This document shows positions 61,298 to 64,000 of a stretch of DNA of 64,000 bases, piece after piece. Position 1 is the stretch's first letter. The number at the start of each line of letters is the position of its first letter. The stretch is taken from NCBI RefSeq assembly GCF_003226255.1, contig NZ_QJST01000003.1, positions 85,764-149,763 of the forward strand, in the 5' to 3' direction. The translations under genes and the position numbers were made by a program. The notes under the pieces are model-generated. The model worked only from the letters and a program-made list of their open reading frames with translations. It was not told the origin of the DNA and ran no database searches. This DNA is from Idiomarina fontislapidosi. Its GTDB lineage: Bacteria; Pseudomonadota; Gammaproteobacteria; Enterobacterales; Alteromonadaceae.

Positions 61298-62949
61298 GAT
61301 GCGTTCTCCAATAAGAAGTTTTGATATTGAACTCGGAGTTCATTTTTGAGTAGCTTCCCGGTGCCGGTATGCGGCAATTGATCGACGAACAGAACGGCGT
61401 CGGGCATCCACCACCGAGCAATTTTGCCTGTGAGAAAAGTTTTAATATCGTTTTCGTCTACTGTATGACCCGTATTAGGTACAATGAGCAATAATGGTCG
61501 TTCATCCCATTTCGGGTGTTTGGCACCGATCACGCACGCCTCATTAACGGCTGGGTGTTGGCTAGCAATGTTCTCGATGTCTAAAGAACTGATCCACTCG
61601 CCACCGCTTTTAATCACATCTTTTTTGCGATCCACGACCTTCATAAAGCCTTCAGGATCGATCACTGCGATATCACCAGTCGCCAGCCAACCATTAGGAA
61701 AGCTCGTGAGATCGTCGTTGCGAAAGTACTGACTGGCAATCCAATGCCCGCGAACCTGCAGTTCACCGCGGGTTTCTCCGTCATGGGGGAGTGGTTGATT
61801 ATCCGCATCCACAATGCGCGCTTCACAGCCAAAAACCGGACGTCCAGCCGTGGTTTGGATACGGTATTGTTGTTCTTTGCTACGGTTGAGAATATCGGAG
61901 GTCGGTGGTGCCGAATACACCAGCGGACCTGTTTCGGTCATTCCCCATATGGGTTGCCAGTAAACGTTGTAGGTTTGGTCGTAGGTCTTGACCAAGCCCA
62001 TGGGCGATGCGGCACCGCCGACGCAGACGCGTTGTAGTGATGGCACCGATTGTTGCGTGTTTGACAAGTAGTTATGAAGCGTCAGCCAAATGGTGGGGAC
62101 ACCCAACCCGACGGTAACATGTTCTTGATTAATCAGTTCACTCATCACCTCGCCCGATGTACCGTCACCACTGAACACCAGTTTTGTGCCCGCCAATGGC
62201 GCTGCATAAGGCGCGCCCCACGCGGCAACGTGATACATGGTGACCATTGGCAAGAGCACCGTATTCTCATCAAGCGCTAACATATCTTTGCCCATGGTGG
62301 CTTGCGCGTGCAACACCATCGCCCGATGGGACGCGAGCACGCCTTTAGGATGCCCCGTAGTGCCAGAGGTATAGCAAAGTAATGCTGCACTGTGTTCATC
62401 AATATCGGGCCACTCAAACTGAGCCGGTTGATTGGCGATGATCGCTTCGTAGTTGTGAATATCCTTTGCTACATCGCTCAACACGTTGGGTGGCATCTGC
62501 GCTTCATCAATCATAACGACAATGCCTTTGACATTTTTTAGTGCTGGGGCAATCTGTTCAACCAGCGCTAAGAATGAAATGTCGACAAAAAGCCAAGTGC
62601 TTTCGGCGTGATTTAATATCCAAGCAATCTGATCTTCGAACAAACGTGGGTTGACGGTGTGCATAACCGCACCGATACCGCTAACTGCATAATAAAGTTC
62701 CATATGCCGATACGTGTTCCACGCCAGACTCGCGATACGCTCGCCGGGTTGAATCCCCAGCGCTTTAAGGCCATGAGCGAGCTGACAGGTGCGCTGATAG
62801 CACGTTTGGTAACCGTAGCGGTGATAGTCCCCCTCTAAACGGCGTGTGACAATTTCTGTATTTGGGTAGCGTTCGGCTGCGTAGCGCAACATATCAATGA
62901 TCTGTAGCGGACGTTGCATCATGTTGCCGGTAAGTTCAGTGGTTAACAT
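61294..62949 (-). CDS. Acyl-CoA synthetase (AMP-forming), medium/long-chain type
   Basis: A 551-residue adenylate-forming enzyme. The P-loop-like motif LLCYTSGTTGHPKGVLASHRA, IWGMTETGPL, the hinge WLATGDIAVIDPEGFMKVVDRKKDVIKSGGEWIS and the lysine region TGTGKLLKNELR are all present. Length and features fit fatty-acyl-CoA ligases of the branch that also contains 3-methylmercaptopropionyl-CoA ligase DmdB; no other DMSP genes are visible, so that is only an alternative. It lies between a GntP-type permease and the MetX-like hydrolase in one operon. Confidence 0.88.
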   Translation of the reverse strand: MLTTELTGNMMQRPLQIIDMLRYAAERYPNTEIVTRRLEGDYHRYGYQTCYQRTCQLAHGLKALGIQPGERIASLAWNTYRHMELYYAVSGIGAVMHTVNPRLFEDQIAWILNHAESTWLFVDISFLALVEQIAPALKNVKGIVVMIDEAQMPPNVLSDVAKDIHNYEAIIANQPAQFEWPDIDEHSAALLCYTSGTTGHPKGVLASHRAMVLHAQATMGKDMLALDENTVLLPMVTMYHVAAWGAPYAAPLAGTKLVFSGDGTSGEVMSELINQEHVTVGLGVPTIWLTLHNYLSNTQQSVPSLQRVCVGGAASPMGLVKTYDQTYNVYWQPIWGMTETGPLVYSAPPTSDILNRSKEQQYRIQTTAGRPVFGCEARIVDADNQPLPHDGETRGELQVRGHWIASQYFRNDDLTSFPNGWLATGDIAVIDPEGFMKVVDRKKDVIKSGGEWISSLDIENIASQHPAVNEACVIGAKHPKWDERPLLLIVPNTGHTVDENDIKTFLTGKIARWWMPDAVLFVDQLPHTGTGKLLKNELRVQYQNFLLENAS

Positions 62950-62965
62950 TGTAATAGCCTCTCGA

Positions 62966-64000
62966 TTAAAACAGCATAAAGAGTGCGATAGCTAAGCTGA
63001 GTCCAATCAGCGGCACTGCAACAGTGACAGCCGCTACGGCCGGGTATGCATCTTTGTGACTTTGTTTACAAATAGCGCGGATAGTGGTTACGACATAGCC
63101 GTTGTGAGGCAATGAATCCAACGCCCCTGACGATATGGACACGATACGGTGCAGTTGTTCTGGATTAACGCCTGCATTCATGTAGTGAGGGCCGACCTCA
63201 GGCAGTGCGATTGCTTGACCGCCCGAAGCTGAGCCGGTGAGGCCCGCAATAACACTGACCGCGACCGCTGCACCAACAAGCTCGTTACCTGGCAGGCTGG
63301 TCATGGCATTGACCGCGGTATCAAATGCTGGGGTAATTTTGGCGATGCTGCCAAAACCCACCACCGCAGCAGTGTTACCAATAGCAACTAATGCGCCTGT
63401 GGTCGCGTCTGAAATGGCTAATTGTGGCTTGTAAAAGTAGTTGTAATTGATAATCGCTATGGCAATCACTCCGCCAAGTAACGCAACGATAAGCGCATTT
63501 TGTGCGAGTTGTTCATGAAACGAAAATGACAGACCCAATACAACTAACAGTGGCACTAAACTGGCTAATGGATTGGGCAATGTGCGCTCGCGAAGCACAG
63601 GATCGTGTTCTTCAGCCTCAAAGCGTTCTCCTTTAGCCACGGCACGGTTGATAATTTTGGTGAGCCACCAATAGCCAAACACGGCCATAAAGATGGCGAC
63701 GACTAAGCTGACTTCCCAGGCGGCATAGGGAGAGGTGCCCAAATACTTGATGGGAATCCAGTTTTGAATTTCCGGTGAGCCTGCCGATGTCATGGTAAAG
63801 GTCACCGATCCAAATGCTAATGCTGCGGGAATAAAGCGACGTGGCAGGTTAGCGTCTTTAAATAAGCTGAGCGCCATTGGATAAACAGAGAAAGCGACGA
63901 CGAACACACTGACTCCGCCGTAGGTCAAAATAGCACAGGCTAATACGACCGCTAACACCGCTTGCTTTTTGCCGAGTCGGTCAATGATCCACTTGGCGAC
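62966..64000 (-). CDS. GntP-family permease, 5' end beyond the window
   Basis: The frame is open to the window edge (the visible chain begins VAKWIIDRLGKKQAV), so the true start is outside. The visible 345 residues hold about nine membrane helices with VFVVAFSVYPMALSLFKDANLPRRFIPAALAFGSVTFTMTSAGSPEIQN and GLTGSASGGQAIALPEVGPHYMNAGVNPEQLHRIVSISSGALDSLPHNGYVVTT. These are typical of GntP-type gluconate, hydroxybutyrate and related carboxylate symporters. It is followed after 16 nt by the acyl-CoA ligase, so a short carboxylic acid is a likely substrate (inference). Confidence 0.88.
   Translation of the reverse strand, partial: VAKWIIDRLGKKQAVLAVVLACAILTYGGVSVFVVAFSVYPMALSLFKDANLPRRFIPAALAFGSVTFTMTSAGSPEIQNWIPIKYLGTSPYAAWEVSLVVAIFMAVFGYWWLTKIINRAVAKGERFEAEEHDPVLRERTLPNPLASLVPLLVVLGLSFSFHEQLAQNALIVALLGGVIAIAIINYNYFYKPQLAISDATTGALVAIGNTAAVVGFGSIAKITPAFDTAVNAMTSLPGNELVGAAVAVSVIAGLTGSASGGQAIALPEVGPHYMNAGVNPEQLHRIVSISSGALDSLPHNGYVVTTIRAICKQSHKDAYPAVAAVTVAVPLIGLSLAIALFMLF

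Noticed and set aside
1-64000. CRISPR arrays, insertion sequences or prophage genes
   Set aside because: No regularly spaced repeats, transposase, phage structural or integrase gene was seen anywhere in the window.

Overview
The window looks like chromosome from a marine gammaproteobacterium of the Alteromonadales type (Idiomarinaceae/Alteromonadaceae-like; genus not determinable here). The clues are TonB-dependent carbohydrate uptake with a LacI regulator, an RNase J next to a cyd operon, an OsmC-YcaO fusion, glnK-amt, and the TIGR03546/TIGR03545 pair. Genes are dense, many overlap by 4 nt, and nearly all are intact.

Region 1 (1-6371) is the unusual part. The window opens inside a tRNA-Ile2(CAT) gene (3' half, 1-49). 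The last 47 nt of that tRNA recur at 4727-4773 and 6325-6371, but there the anticodon stem is destroyed, so these are attachment-site copies and not genes. Between the copies lie two units with related ends and unrelated cargo. Each begins with the tRNA 3' end plus a 65-bp left end and finishes with a right end of about 137 bp that carries two GATCAAAA repeats 26 bp apart. Unit 1 (3-4726) carries two zinc-ribbon membrane proteins, an AAA15-type ATPase and a Schlafen-AlbA_2/HATPase protein broken by one in-frame stop. Unit 2 (4727-6324) carries a single class II Fic AMPylase behind an array of TGTCGA operator-like repeats. Neither unit encodes an integrase. They look like tandem non-autonomous islands mobilised in trans, and this is the best candidate for an undescribed system here.

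Region 2 (6400-18418) is a maltodextrin/starch locus: cytoplasmic alpha-glucosidase (-), TonB receptor, lipoprotein alpha-amylase, SLC45/GPH-type sugar symporter, lipoprotein glucoamylase (GH15), and a LacI regulator (-). Copies of a 14-bp palindrome, TGCATACGTATGCA, sit upstream of both divergent transcription units and are the likely operators.

Region 3 (18573-31834) holds an EamA transporter, a CsgG-like lipoprotein, an OsmC-YcaO fusion, a YdgA/DUF945 protein followed by a structured possible small RNA, a YghU-type GST, a likely iron-uptake operon (TonB receptor, PepSY membrane protein, DUF4198 protein) with a divergent LysR regulator, and RNase J.

Region 4 (31979-42620) holds cydABDC behind a perfect FNR-type box, kynureninase with a putatively exported formamidase-like hydrolase, a YbdG-like mechanosensitive channel, an Mpo1-like protein, ChaC, and a BigR/YgaV-like ArsR regulator.

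Region 5 (42761-64000) holds three surface-polysaccharide glycosyltransferases, a tandem of c-di-GMP proteins (one with an intact EAL site, one degenerate), an AI-2E family permease, cfa, glnK-amt with a candidate sigma-54/NtrC control region, cysteine synthase, GlpQ, a GNAT/RimK-like pair, the TIGR03546/TIGR03545 pair, an exported MetX-like hydrolase, an acyl-CoA ligase, and a GntP-family permease that runs off the window end.
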